Positions 26,345-33,260 of a stretch of 64,000 nt of DNA are shown piece after piece (position 1 is the first letter of the stretch; each line of letters opens with the position of its first letter). This stretch comes from an uncultured Flavobacteriaceae bacterium (lineage in GTDB: Bacteria; Bacteroidota; Bacteroidia; Flavobacteriales; Flavobacteriaceae): positions 1 through 64,000 of the forward strand of contig CALHGE010000041.1 of NCBI GenBank assembly GCA_938029725.1. The letters are read 5' to 3'. The notes under the pieces were generated by a model. That model had not been told where the DNA came from. It saw only the letters and a list, made by a program, of their open reading frames with translations, and ran no database searches. The position numbers and the translations under genes are program-made.

Positions 26345-27376
26345 TTAGTTTGCATAGGCGCCATTGATACAATTCAGAAAGTTATTACTACCAGGTGCAT
26401 CAACATGATAATGGTAGCCTCTTACGACATCTGTATGCCCACGGCAATCATCTAAATCTGTTGGTTCGCTACCACTAGCATCTAACTGTGCGTATAAACC
26501 AAAACCATCAATTGCGTAACCAATCATAGCTGCGTGATCATCATCTTGAGCAAGTTGCGTTGACACTCCTGTAGCAGCATGATAGTGATAGCCAGCATTA
26601 AGATTAATGTGTCCACCAGCATCGTCAAATGGAGCTAAAGTATACGCTCCTAATATGGCATCTGTAGGCGCGGGAGCATCAAAAACGGTTCCGTTAAATG
26701 CGACTCCTCTTTGTGATGGACCTGTAGCAGCTTGACCTGGAGGTCCTCCCATTCCTCCAAAATTAGTAGAAGAAGTTTGCTTTACAGGCGTAATAGGAAT
26801 TAAGTACGTAGCCGTTAAATCAGTTACGTAAGATGGCAGACACTCTACACAAAAATTTTCATATTCTTCTCCAACATTTGGGTTGGCAGCATTTGCACAA
26901 TCGTCTTCGGTCTCTGTAGTATAAATATCTCCATTTTCATCATACATCTGCCAGGTGTTATCACCATAAAATGTAGCCATGTTCTCGACAAAAGCACCGT
27001 CTACATCATACACTTCTCCACCTTCTAGCCAAATACCTCCTTTATCGGCTCCGTCTGTAATATTTTCAGGACACCAAGGTCCCATCTCGTGATCTGCGGG
27101 TGCGCTTTTAGATACTATTTGATAACAATCTGTGGTCGTTCCATCAGAAAGTGTGCAGGGTACTGTAGTAATCGTAACAGAGCCATCGTTTGTTAAAAAT
27201 AATTCAGAATCTACAGCAACAACAAGCGTGTCATCATCTGTTGTGCCGTCATCTGTACCGTCATCAGTAATGTCGTCAGATGTATTTTCGTCATCGCTGC
27301 TGCAAGAACTGCAACTCACAAACATCAGCGTTAATAGAGTAAAAATTAGGCTTAAGCTTTTAAAATTATTTTTCAT
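26345..27376 (-). CDS. YHYH-domain lipoprotein, copy 3, first gene of operon
   Basis: 343 residues. Lipobox LMFVSCSSC gives a lipoprotein, followed by a long Asp/Thr run (DDITDDGTDDGTTDDDT). Residues 50-180 are a Cys-containing region (CTLSDGTTTDCYQI, CANAANPN, NFCVECLP) not seen in the other copies; the YHYH domain follows with GYHYHAATG, IDGFGLYAQ, DLDDCRGHT and GYHYHVDAP. A GGMGGPPGQA patch lies between. It starts 25 nt behind the promoter motif at 27401-27429, the predicted driver of the four-gene operon down to 23714. Confidence 0.83.
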   Translation of the reverse strand: MKNNFKSLSLIFTLLTLMFVSCSSCSSDDENTSDDITDDGTDDGTTDDDTLVVAVDSELFLTNDGSVTITTVPCTLSDGTTTDCYQIVSKSAPADHEMGPWCPENITDGADKGGIWLEGGEVYDVDGAFVENMATFYGDNTWQMYDENGDIYTTETEDDCANAANPNVGEEYENFCVECLPSYVTDLTATYLIPITPVKQTSSTNFGGMGGPPGQAATGPSQRGVAFNGTVFDAPAPTDAILGAYTLAPFDDAGGHINLNAGYHYHAATGVSTQLAQDDDHAAMIGYAIDGFGLYAQLDASGSEPTDLDDCRGHTDVVRGYHYHVDAPGSNNFLNCINGAYAN

Positions 27377-27400
27377 TTTGTAGATCTTTATTGTTTGAAT

Positions 27401-27429
27401 ATTTAGATGACGTATTGAAAAGAACCTTG
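27401..27429 (-). promoter_or_regulatory. predicted ECF promoter, site D (YHYH-DUF6702-YHYH/EF-Gly operon)
   Basis: On the minus strand CAAGGTT (27423-27429), 13 nt, then CATCTAAAT (27401-27409); the ATG is 25 nt downstream. The same bipartite motif and distance occur at three other starts (29668, 31586, 32561). This copy differs by one base in each box. Confidence 0.7.
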
Positions 27430-27546
27430 TGCTTACTTCTTGTAAAAAAATGTTAAAATATACGCTTGCCTTTTACAATGCAGGTATCCTTACTATTTGT
27501 AAAGCTTCAAATAGTATGATCACTATAAATCGAATGTTATTTTGAG

Positions 27547-28242
27547 TTAGCCTTCTTTTTTCAAGGCCTTGATATCGGTAATTAATTGGGCAATGGAAGC
27601 TCTGTTCAATCCATTATAAATACCACGAATATGTTTTTTTTTATCAATCAATAAGAAATTTTCTGTGTGCAGAAAATCATTAATATCTTTTGGTACACCT
27701 AGATCATTCTCTACAAAATATTGGTCTCGTGCTAGGTTATATATCTCATCTCTATCACCTGTTACCAAGTGCCATTTATGATCAATTACACCATTATTTT
27801 TTGCATACGTTTTAAGCACAGAAACAGAATCAATTGATGGTGTCACAGAATGCGATAAGAATGAGATATCAGAATCATTCTTAAACTCTTCTTGTACTTT
27901 AAACATGTTTTTTGTCATTTTTGGACAAATTCCTGGACAAGACACAAAAAAGAAATCTGTTACATATATTTTGTCCTCAAATGTTTTGTGAGTTACATTT
28001 TCACCTAACTGATTCGTTAAGTTAAAGTCTGGAATCTTATGGAAAGCTGCCGCTTCTTTCGAATTTGGAGTTATCCAATGCGCAGTAAAGGATTCGTCAT
28101 TATAATAGGGTAAATACGCTACCCTACTAGTTTCAACAACTTTAGTGTTTTCTTTTTTTATTTCTTTTTTACAACCCGTAGTAATTACAACTAAAAAAAG
28201 AAATAAGAATCTATAATTTTTTCTTTCTAATAACAACTTCAT
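27547..28242 (-). CDS. SCO1/SenC-family lipoprotein, copy 2
   Basis: 231 residues. Lipobox ITTGCK (C24). The ligand set is complete: CPGICPK (C102, C106) and H192 in LHTENFLLIDKKK. The sequence is clearly paralogous to the protein at 20090-20752 (shared PxYNxxxFTxxW, NQLGxxVTxKTFEdKIYVxDFFF, HSVxP, VTGDxDxIYxLAR). Its start overlaps the MORN gene by 32 nt, so it is translated together with it. Copper delivery or thiol redox in the envelope is the family role. It is the third and last gene of the YHYH-MORN-SCO operon. Confidence 0.88.
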   Translation of the reverse strand: MKLLLERKNYRFLFLFLVVITTGCKKEIKKENTKVVETSRVAYLPYYNDESFTAHWITPNSKEAAAFHKIPDFNLTNQLGENVTHKTFEDKIYVTDFFFVSCPGICPKMTKNMFKVQEEFKNDSDISFLSHSVTPSIDSVSVLKTYAKNNGVIDHKWHLVTGDRDEIYNLARDQYFVENDLGVPKDINDFLHTENFLLIDKKKHIRGIYNGLNRASIAQLITDIKALKKEG

Positions 28243-28834
28243 CTTCTAATGTATAACAAGAATTTGCACGACGCATACCAAATATACGTCCGTTTTTGGC
28301 TTCGTAATTCACATATAATTTCCCATTGGCTAACCAAGCTTTTTGCACGCCTTGTTCTTTTCCATCAACAAGGTTTCTTATTTTAGAGAGTTGTCCACTT
28401 GCAAACCATTGTTTTTCTTCACCTTGTAAAGCACCATTTTCATAATAAGCCAGTTTAGCTAAAACGCCATTAGGCCACCAGCTTTTATACACGTCAGTTA
28501 AACGGTTATTTTCGTAATACGACTCTACTTGAAGTTTACCGTCTCTAGTCCAGCGCTTAGCAATGCCTTTTCTTTTACCATCATAAAAACCCCATTTTTC
28601 CGCTAAGGTTCCATTCGGGTGATACTTTAAAGAATACCCATTAAAAGGTTTTTCTTCATAATACCATTTTCCCTCATTACCATTAAGAACCAAATCTTTT
28701 TTTAATACGTCAACACGATCAATAACAATAGGCTCGTCTTTTGAAACAACAATAGTCGTTGTTTTTATCGCTGCGGTTTCTTTGCAACTTGTTATCGAAA
28801 AAGCAATAAATATTAAAAAAAGAAATGGTTTCAT
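28211..28834 (-). CDS. MORN-repeat (YwqK-like) lipoprotein, copy 2
   Basis: 207 residues. Lipobox FSITSCKE (Cys 17). Six MORN-type repeats are visible (YHPNGTLAEKWGFYDG, RWTRDGKLQVESYYENN, WWPNGVLAKLAYYENG, QWFASGQLSKIRNLVDG, AWLANGKLYVNYEAKNG). As in copy 1 the last repeat is followed by FGxxxxxxCYT, with a single conserved Cys. The stop lies inside the SCO start region and the start is 11 nt behind the YHYH gene. The order YHYH-MORN-SCO is the same as in copy 1. Confidence 0.78.
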   Translation of the reverse strand: MKPFLFLIFIAFSITSCKETAAIKTTTIVVSKDEPIVIDRVDVLKKDLVLNGNEGKWYYEEKPFNGYSLKYHPNGTLAEKWGFYDGKRKGIAKRWTRDGKLQVESYYENNRLTDVYKSWWPNGVLAKLAYYENGALQGEEKQWFASGQLSKIRNLVDGKEQGVQKAWLANGKLYVNYEAKNGRIFGMRRANSCYTLEDEVVIRKKKL

Positions 28835-28845
28835 ATTTCTATATT

Positions 28846-29643
28846 TTAGTAACCTTGAAATGGTCCAGCAAAAAGAACATATGCTGGCTCGTACGCATAT
28901 GAACCTGTAGGATACACTTCGTTAATAATATGATAATGATAGATGGCTTCAGTTTCATATTGTGTCGTAGACGTATGACCACCTGAGGCATCCAAATCTG
29001 TAGGATTCGTTCCTGTTGAACTACATTGTCTTCCATAAATGAAAACACCATCCATTAATATACCAACTAAACTGTCATCATCACTCGTAATTGGTGTTGG
29101 TTCTAAATGATAATGATATACACCAGGACCTTTGTGTGCTCCAGCCCAATCTAAACTACCAGCAGCTTCATCTAAATCACCCATACCTTCTTGGTCATTA
29201 AATATTGCTGATCCACTAACTGCTATACCAATAGTACCTAGTTCTGTAGCAACAGTAGCACCTGTTAAGTCTGGTATTGCATCAACTGTAAAACTTGAAG
29301 CTTCCCCTCGACCACCACCAATAAAAGTGTTTTCCGTTGTTTTTCTAACATTTGGTTCATCTTCATACAGCGTATTATCGGTTTCCCAATAAATTGACCT
29401 ATGGTTAGGAAACCCTGTCGTTTCAATATCGATTTGGGTACCATCACTAGATAAAATAACAGTAACTGCATCTGAAAACTGATCAAAAGCACTACTTAAC
29501 TCAGTTATCGATGCTTCTTCTTCTCCTGCTTCTTCTTCTATAATTATAGCACCATCACTATCAGTACTACAAGCAGTAAAACCTATTAATACAAAAAGAA
29601 TGAGGGGAAGGGCAATGTTTACATTTTTAAATCTTTTTTTCAT
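28846..29643 (-). CDS. YHYH-domain lipoprotein, copy 4, first gene of the second triad
   Basis: 265 residues. Lipobox IGFTACST (Cys 25) followed by an acidic run (IIIEEEAGEEEAS). Both YHYH motifs are intact, GVYHYHLEPTPI and AIYHYHIINEVYP, with LMDGVFIYG and DLDASGGHT between them. A Gly-rich GGGRGE patch precedes the domain. It is closest in layout to copy 1 (21304), which also leads a MORN-SCO pair. It begins 25 nt behind promoter motif B at 29668-29696. Confidence 0.83.
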   Translation of the reverse strand: MKKRFKNVNIALPLILFVLIGFTACSTDSDGAIIIEEEAGEEEASITELSSAFDQFSDAVTVILSSDGTQIDIETTGFPNHRSIYWETDNTLYEDEPNVRKTTENTFIGGGRGEASSFTVDAIPDLTGATVATELGTIGIAVSGSAIFNDQEGMGDLDEAAGSLDWAGAHKGPGVYHYHLEPTPITSDDDSLVGILMDGVFIYGRQCSSTGTNPTDLDASGGHTSTTQYETEAIYHYHIINEVYPTGSYAYEPAYVLFAGPFQGY

Positions 29644-29667
29644 GGTACTCTATTTTTAGTATGTATT

Positions 29668-29696
29668 CTTTAGATGTGTTTCTTTTAAAAAACTTG
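29668..29696 (-). promoter_or_regulatory. predicted ECF promoter, site B (YHYH-MORN-SCO operon)
   Basis: On the minus strand CAAGTTT (29690-29696), 13 nt, then CATCTAAAG (29668-29676); the ATG is 25 nt downstream. The bases just before the -35 box (TAGCG) are shared with site A. Confidence 0.8.
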
Positions 29697-29780
29697 CGCT
29701 AATTTTTTATTTTATTGAAAAACTTCGCAATTGCTAGCGAAGCCTTTCTCATCAATCAAAAAACCAACCTAAAACATCTT

Positions 29781-31241
29781 TTAATCATTTAAGTAACTAG
29801 TTACTGCAGAAGCACGTTGCGAAACATGTGTATTTAACGCGCTTATTGCCGCTTGAAAATCTGAGCTATTATTTAAAAAGCTGTATCCCGATTCTTCCAT
29901 AGTAGCGTAGGGTTCAACCAGCGTTGCATATGAACTATATAATGCCTGCATCGTGCTGATATTAAACGGACCTTCAAGCACATCTTTAACATACTCGTCG
30001 TATTTAGTTTTATAAACCTCATCTTGATACAGATAGCCTATCAATGGCCATTCTGATGCCGTAATATCTGAAAAATCGAGTGCTAGTGACCCTCCCCTTT
30101 TACCTTCTTGAAGCGATTCATTATTATCCCATGGAATCCAAGTTAATTTGCTCGTCGCTGGGTCATTATACAGGTAATAATTATGCGTCATTCTACCATA
30201 AGTATCCCAGTTTTGAATGACGGTGTTTACGGCTAAGTATTTCAAGAACACATCCGTATCGAATACCGCTTCCAACTCTGCTCTCCAAGCAGAAGTATCT
30301 GTCATTCTAGTTGCAGAATTTAAGATATTTAACAAACTTTCCACATCTGAAAAATCAGCTTCATCTTCATTGGTCTTCTTTACATACTCGTCTTCATCAA
30401 ACGTACCTGATGCAAAACTGGCTGCATCGCCATCTGGCTTATATAAATTACCCTCATCATCTGAAAATTGCTCCTCTAAGACGGTATCGTCAACTTCTTC
30501 TACCATGGTATACACGCCAAAATACTGAGGACCATCACCATGATCTAAGTACACTGCGTAAAATGCCGTATGCGAAGCTGCTAAACCAGCATTTCGAAAA
30601 ACGTCAGTGGCTACCTTTTCTCGTAACATCGACCTATCATCAAAATTATTTTTAAGGCTTAACTTTTTAAATCCATAAAAACGTTGGTTGTCTATTTGAG
30701 GATATTGATCTTCAAACTCATCAAAGTCTAATTTGAATGATAATTTTAAATTTGCTGCTTGCCAACTACTTTGTAAACTAGAATTTCCTTTAAATCGAAC
30801 GCCTACCCGGTACCATTCTTTACCTTCATATAGCACTTCTGCTGGAACGAAAATCGGATTTTCATCTGTTTCGATTAAACCTCCCCCAGGTCCGCCACCA
30901 GTGCCAAAAGCACCATATGTAGCTGTCATGTCGTCTAACATACTTTGCCAGCGCTCTTCTGTCACAACGATATCTAACCTTTTAATAGTGTTATCTTCAA
31001 AGATTTCATCAAAATCAGGGTTTGCATCCTTACTGTGACTTTCGGTAGTCCAATCGGTTGCTTCAAAGTCGGTATCTTCATATGTTTCACTAAGGGTTTC
31101 TTCCTCAGTCTCCTCAGCGGCTTCCTCTTCTGTACCTGAGATAGCTTCGTCGTCGTCACTACATGACATAAATAGTAGTGTTGTAAAACTAAACAGCACG
31201 GCTCTTATAAACACCTTGGTATATGGTCTACTTATTTTCAT
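29781..31241 (-). CDS. CotH-family secretory protein kinase, lipoprotein
   Basis: 486 residues. Lipobox LLFMSCSDDDE (Cys 27) followed by a Glu/Thr-rich acidic linker to about residue 55. The CotH kinase fold then covers most of the protein: VRFKGNSSL, RFYGFKKLSLKNNFDD, REKVATDVFRNAG, YFGVYTMVEEVDD, GNLYKPDG and the WIPWDNNESLQ block. CotH proteins are Fam20-like kinases that phosphorylate secreted proteins (spore coat CotB in Bacillus). Here the protein would sit on the envelope surface. It is 31 nt behind the EF-hand gene with which it shares promoter C. A GTGGGPGGG patch is also present. Confidence 0.88.
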   Translation of the reverse strand: MKISRPYTKVFIRAVLFSFTTLLFMSCSDDDEAISGTEEEAAEETEEETLSETYEDTDFEATDWTTESHSKDANPDFDEIFEDNTIKRLDIVVTEERWQSMLDDMTATYGAFGTGGGPGGGLIETDENPIFVPAEVLYEGKEWYRVGVRFKGNSSLQSSWQAANLKLSFKLDFDEFEDQYPQIDNQRFYGFKKLSLKNNFDDRSMLREKVATDVFRNAGLAASHTAFYAVYLDHGDGPQYFGVYTMVEEVDDTVLEEQFSDDEGNLYKPDGDAASFASGTFDEDEYVKKTNEDEADFSDVESLLNILNSATRMTDTSAWRAELEAVFDTDVFLKYLAVNTVIQNWDTYGRMTHNYYLYNDPATSKLTWIPWDNNESLQEGKRGGSLALDFSDITASEWPLIGYLYQDEVYKTKYDEYVKDVLEGPFNISTMQALYSSYATLVEPYATMEESGYSFLNNSSDFQAAISALNTHVSQRASAVTSYLND

Positions 31242-31272
31242 TTACTTTTATTTTTTATTTAATTTCTTACTT

Positions 31273-31560
31273 CTATTTCTTAGGGCCTCTTTTTGGCTTT
31301 GGGGCTTCTGCAAATTCTTCTTCTGAAATAAAACCGTCTTCATCGGTATCTACTTTAGCAAAATCTTTTTTCAATGGGCCCTTTATTTCTTCCTTAGAAA
31401 GTTTACCATCTTCATTGGCGTCCATTTTTTTAATAAGTTCCTTGAATGTTGGCGGACTTCTTCTATCCTGCTTGTTTTGAGATTGTGCGAAAGAAGTGCT
31501 TGATACGCATATGGTCATTCCAAAAACTAATACTGCTGCTTTAAACTTGTTCTTTTTCAT
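31273..31560 (-). CDS. small secreted EF-hand protein
   Basis: 95 residues with a signal peptide (KAAVLVFGMTICVSSTSFAQ). The mature part has two complete EF-hand loops, DANEDGKLSKEE and DTDEDGFISEEE, separated by KGPLKKDFAKV, and a basic tail, PKPKRGPKK. The pair is clearly related to the C-terminal tail of the YHYH protein at 24552-25676. It should bind calcium in the periplasm or outside the cell. It is the first gene of the EF-hand-CotH operon, so a natural candidate substrate or calcium sensor for that kinase (inference). Confidence 0.85.
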   Translation of the reverse strand: MKKNKFKAAVLVFGMTICVSSTSFAQSQNKQDRRSPPTFKELIKKMDANEDGKLSKEEIKGPLKKDFAKVDTDEDGFISEEEFAEAPKPKRGPKK

Positions 31561-31585
31561 AGGGTAGAATTTTATCTATTTGGTT

Positions 31586-31614
31586 CTTTAGATGCCCTTA
31601 TTTTCGCAAACTTG
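31586..31614 (-). promoter_or_regulatory. predicted ECF promoter, site C (EF-hand-CotH operon)
   Basis: On the minus strand CAAGTTT (31608-31614), 13 nt, then CATCTAAAG (31586-31594); the ATG is 26 nt downstream. Identical in both boxes to site B. Confidence 0.8.
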
Positions 31615-31641
31615 TGGTGACCTTTGTTAAATAAAACACAA

Positions 31642-31677
31642 AAAAAAGACCCTAACATTTACGTTAGGGTCTTTTTT
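31642..31677 (-). terminator. intrinsic terminator after the sigma/anti-sigma/CpxP trio 2
   Basis: 15-bp perfect stem (31642-31656 and 31663-31677, core GACCCTAAC) with A6/T6 tails, 15 bp past the stop of the CpxP-like gene. It separates the regulatory trio from the EF-hand-CotH operon. Confidence 0.88.
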
Positions 31678-31691
31678 ATACCGTATAGTTC

Positions 31692-32207
31692 TTAGCGCCT
31701 AGCTGGAGGTGGCGGCCTATTTTCACTACCTCCTCTGCCCGGGGGTCCGTTACCTTCCGGTCCTCCTGGCCCTCCTGGTCCACGAACAGCATCTTTTATA
31801 ATAGTCTTAAAACGAACTTTCTGATTTGCATTACATAGCGCACTAACAGCTCTAAAAAAATTAAAAATTTCCAATTCTTTTAGCGTTTGTTTTTTTGCAA
31901 TCACATGAGCTAAAGAATCAATGGCTCTGTTACTTATCTTCTCATTTGTCAATTGATCGAATAGCGCATCTTTTGATTCTTTCGTAGCATCAAGAATTTC
32001 TCTAATTTTTTCATGATGCAATTCATTTAACTTTTCAAATTGAATGGTTTGTGCCTCGTCAAATTTTAATTGTTTCGTTATAAAATTTTTCGGGCCACGT
32101 CTTTGCGGGCCCTTTGTTTCAGAACTACTAAACTGTTTGAACAAGAAAAACCCATTCATGGCGACTAAGAAAGCTAATAAAATATATAAGAGTAATCTTT
32201 TCTTCAT
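31692..32207 (-). CDS. CpxP/Spy-like periplasmic metal or stress sensor (trio 2)
   Basis: 171 residues. One N-terminal hydrophobic segment (LLLYILLAFLVAMNGFFLF), probably an uncleaved anchor. The helical core has ITKQLKFDEAQTIQFEKLNELHHEKIREIL and IAKKQTLKELEIFNFFRAVSALCNANQKVRF, resembling the heavy-metal-resistance/CpxP fold with its Q-x-x-x-F/L-x-x-L-x-x-x-H core. A single Cys (ALCNANQ) lies near the C-terminal core. The tail is a Gly-Pro-Arg stretch (GGPGGPEGNGPPGRGG, then RPPPPARR). It lies 5 nt behind the putative anti-sigma gene. Confidence 0.72.
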   Translation of the reverse strand: MKKRLLLYILLAFLVAMNGFFLFKQFSSSETKGPQRRGPKNFITKQLKFDEAQTIQFEKLNELHHEKIREILDATKESKDALFDQLTNEKISNRAIDSLAHVIAKKQTLKELEIFNFFRAVSALCNANQKVRFKTIIKDAVRGPGGPGGPEGNGPPGRGGSENRPPPPARR

Positions 32208-32212
32208 GGTCT

Positions 32213-32539
32213 CTAATTTTGGTACAAGTAGGTATCTGAATCCGTTTCTGAAAGTCCATATACTTCAGCAAAACTGCTCACATTAGCACTATAGTTATCT
32301 GAAGAATAGTTCAGTACCGCAGCAGCATTTAGAAAAACAAAACAGATCAATGCAGCCGCTTGGTATTTAGGAGTGAACCAATTTAAATAGGCTGCTCCTT
32401 CTGTTGACACCCTATCTTGCTGTGAAAGACTTTGAAGTACTTTCTCTTTAAAAAAGGGAGGCGTTTTTACCGCCTTAATACTTGAAACACTATCTAATGT
32501 TTCTTCTACTACTTGGTCGATATTTCTTTTTGTATCCAT
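32213..32539 (-). CDS. small single-pass membrane protein, putative anti-sigma factor (trio 2)
   Basis: 108 residues. The cytoplasmic N-terminus (1-60) has TPPFFKEKVLQSL, a short relative of the P-x-x-Y/F-F helix motif found twice in the trio 1 protein at 17968-18480. One membrane helix follows (about 63-80, AAALICFVFLNAAAVLN) and a short periplasmic end (SSFAEVYGLSETDSDTYLY). Place and topology suggest it holds the ECF factor. It is preceded by promoter motif A, so it could be made from its own ECF-dependent transcript as well as from the sigma gene. Confidence 0.6.
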   Translation of the reverse strand: MDTKRNIDQVVEETLDSVSSIKAVKTPPFFKEKVLQSLSQQDRVSTEGAAYLNWFTPKYQAAALICFVFLNAAAVLNYSSDNYSANVSSFAEVYGLSETDSDTYLYQN

Positions 32540-32560
32540 ACTCCTACTCTTGATGTCTTA

Positions 32561-32590
32561 CTTTAAGATGCCTTTAACAAAAAAAACTTG
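32561..32590 (-). promoter_or_regulatory. predicted ECF promoter, site A (anti-sigma-CpxP)
   Basis: On the minus strand CAAGTTT (32584-32590), 13 nt, then CATCTTAAAG (32561-32570); the ATG is 22 nt downstream. It sits directly behind the sigma gene's stop, as expected for feedback on the anti-sigma gene. Confidence 0.78.
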
Positions 32591-32592
32591 CG

Positions 32593-33174
32593 CTAGTTTC
32601 CTTCTTTTTTATAATAATCATGCAATAGCTCTTTTAAATTCTTTTTTGCTCTGAACAATAAAGACTCTATTGAAGATATACTTTTCTGTGTAATATCACT
32701 TACCTCCTGATAACTCAAATCGTCTACTTTATTCAAGGTATAAACAATGCGCTGCGCTTCTGGCAGTTTATGTATTGCCGCGAATAGTATTTCGCTTTTC
32801 TCTTTATTCTCTAATTGAATACCCGGATGATTAAACTCTGTAAAATAAGCGCTTCGATCTATTGGCGTGTCATTCCCCATCAGCGACTGCATAAAACCAA
32901 AACGTTTTTTAGTATTTCTCTTTCGAATGAATTCCAAACTCTTATTTACAGAAATACGATAGATCCAAGTAGATAATTTAGAGTCACCCTTAAATTTTGC
33001 AACAGAATTGAAAACTTCTATAAAGACCTCTTGGGCGATATCTTCAGCATCTTCTTGGTTAGGCACAAATGAGATACAGGTACCAAAAACTTTTTGCTGA
33101 TATTCATCAAGTAACTGACCATAGGCATGGTTTGTTCCTTCTTTTAAAAGTTTAATGAATTTCTGTTCTTCCAA
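32593..33174 (-). CDS. ECF-family RNA polymerase sigma factor (trio 2), predicted regulator of the YHYH/CotH regulon
   Basis: 193 residues. Region 2: EDAEDIAQEVFIEVFNSVAKFKGDSKLSTWIYRIS, then RKRNTKKRFGFMQSL; region 4: LPEAQRIVYTLNKVDDLSYQEVSDITQKS with the recognition helix ISSIESLLFRAKKNL. There is no region 3. It is followed by the putative anti-sigma and CpxP-like genes, with promoter motif A between. The conserved motif at four operons directly downstream is most simply explained by this factor. Its own start faces the RsmB-like gene; a TTTG-N17-TAATTTG string (33192-33219) could be its housekeeping promoter. Confidence 0.93.
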   Translation of the reverse strand: MEEQKFIKLLKEGTNHAYGQLLDEYQQKVFGTCISFVPNQEDAEDIAQEVFIEVFNSVAKFKGDSKLSTWIYRISVNKSLEFIRKRNTKKRFGFMQSLMGNDTPIDRSAYFTEFNHPGIQLENKEKSEILFAAIHKLPEAQRIVYTLNKVDDLSYQEVSDITQKSISSIESLLFRAKKNLKELLHDYYKKEGN

Positions 33175-33191
33175 ATGGGAAATTTGAAACG

Positions 33192-33219
33192 CAAATTACA
33201 CAATTAATACGATTACAAA
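33192..33219 (-). promoter_or_regulatory. possible housekeeping promoter of the ECF sigma gene
   Basis: On the minus strand TTTG (33216-33219), 17 nt, then TAATTTG (33192-33198), one base short of TAnnTTTG. No CAAGTTT-N13-CATCT motif is found here, so the sigma gene itself seems not to be under its own control. Confidence 0.4.
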
Positions 33220-33223
33220 ACAT

Positions 33224-33231
33224 TATCTTTG
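33224..33231 (+). promoter_or_regulatory. -7 element TATCTTTG of the RsmB-like gene
   Basis: Exact match to TAnnTTTG, 30 nt before the ATG at 33261. The -33 box is not clear. Confidence 0.5.
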
Positions 33232-33260
33232 CAGCTTCAATTTTCTGAAAGACAGTAGGC

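Noticed and set aside
20739..28834. Toxin-antitoxin systems based on the YwqK-like MORN proteins
   Set aside because: Both have lipoboxes and sit in YHYH-SCO operons; no toxin-like small gene is next to either.
30311..30655. 114-residue forward frame inside the CotH gene
   Set aside because: Antisense shadow of the kinase gene, His/Leu-rich without any domain.
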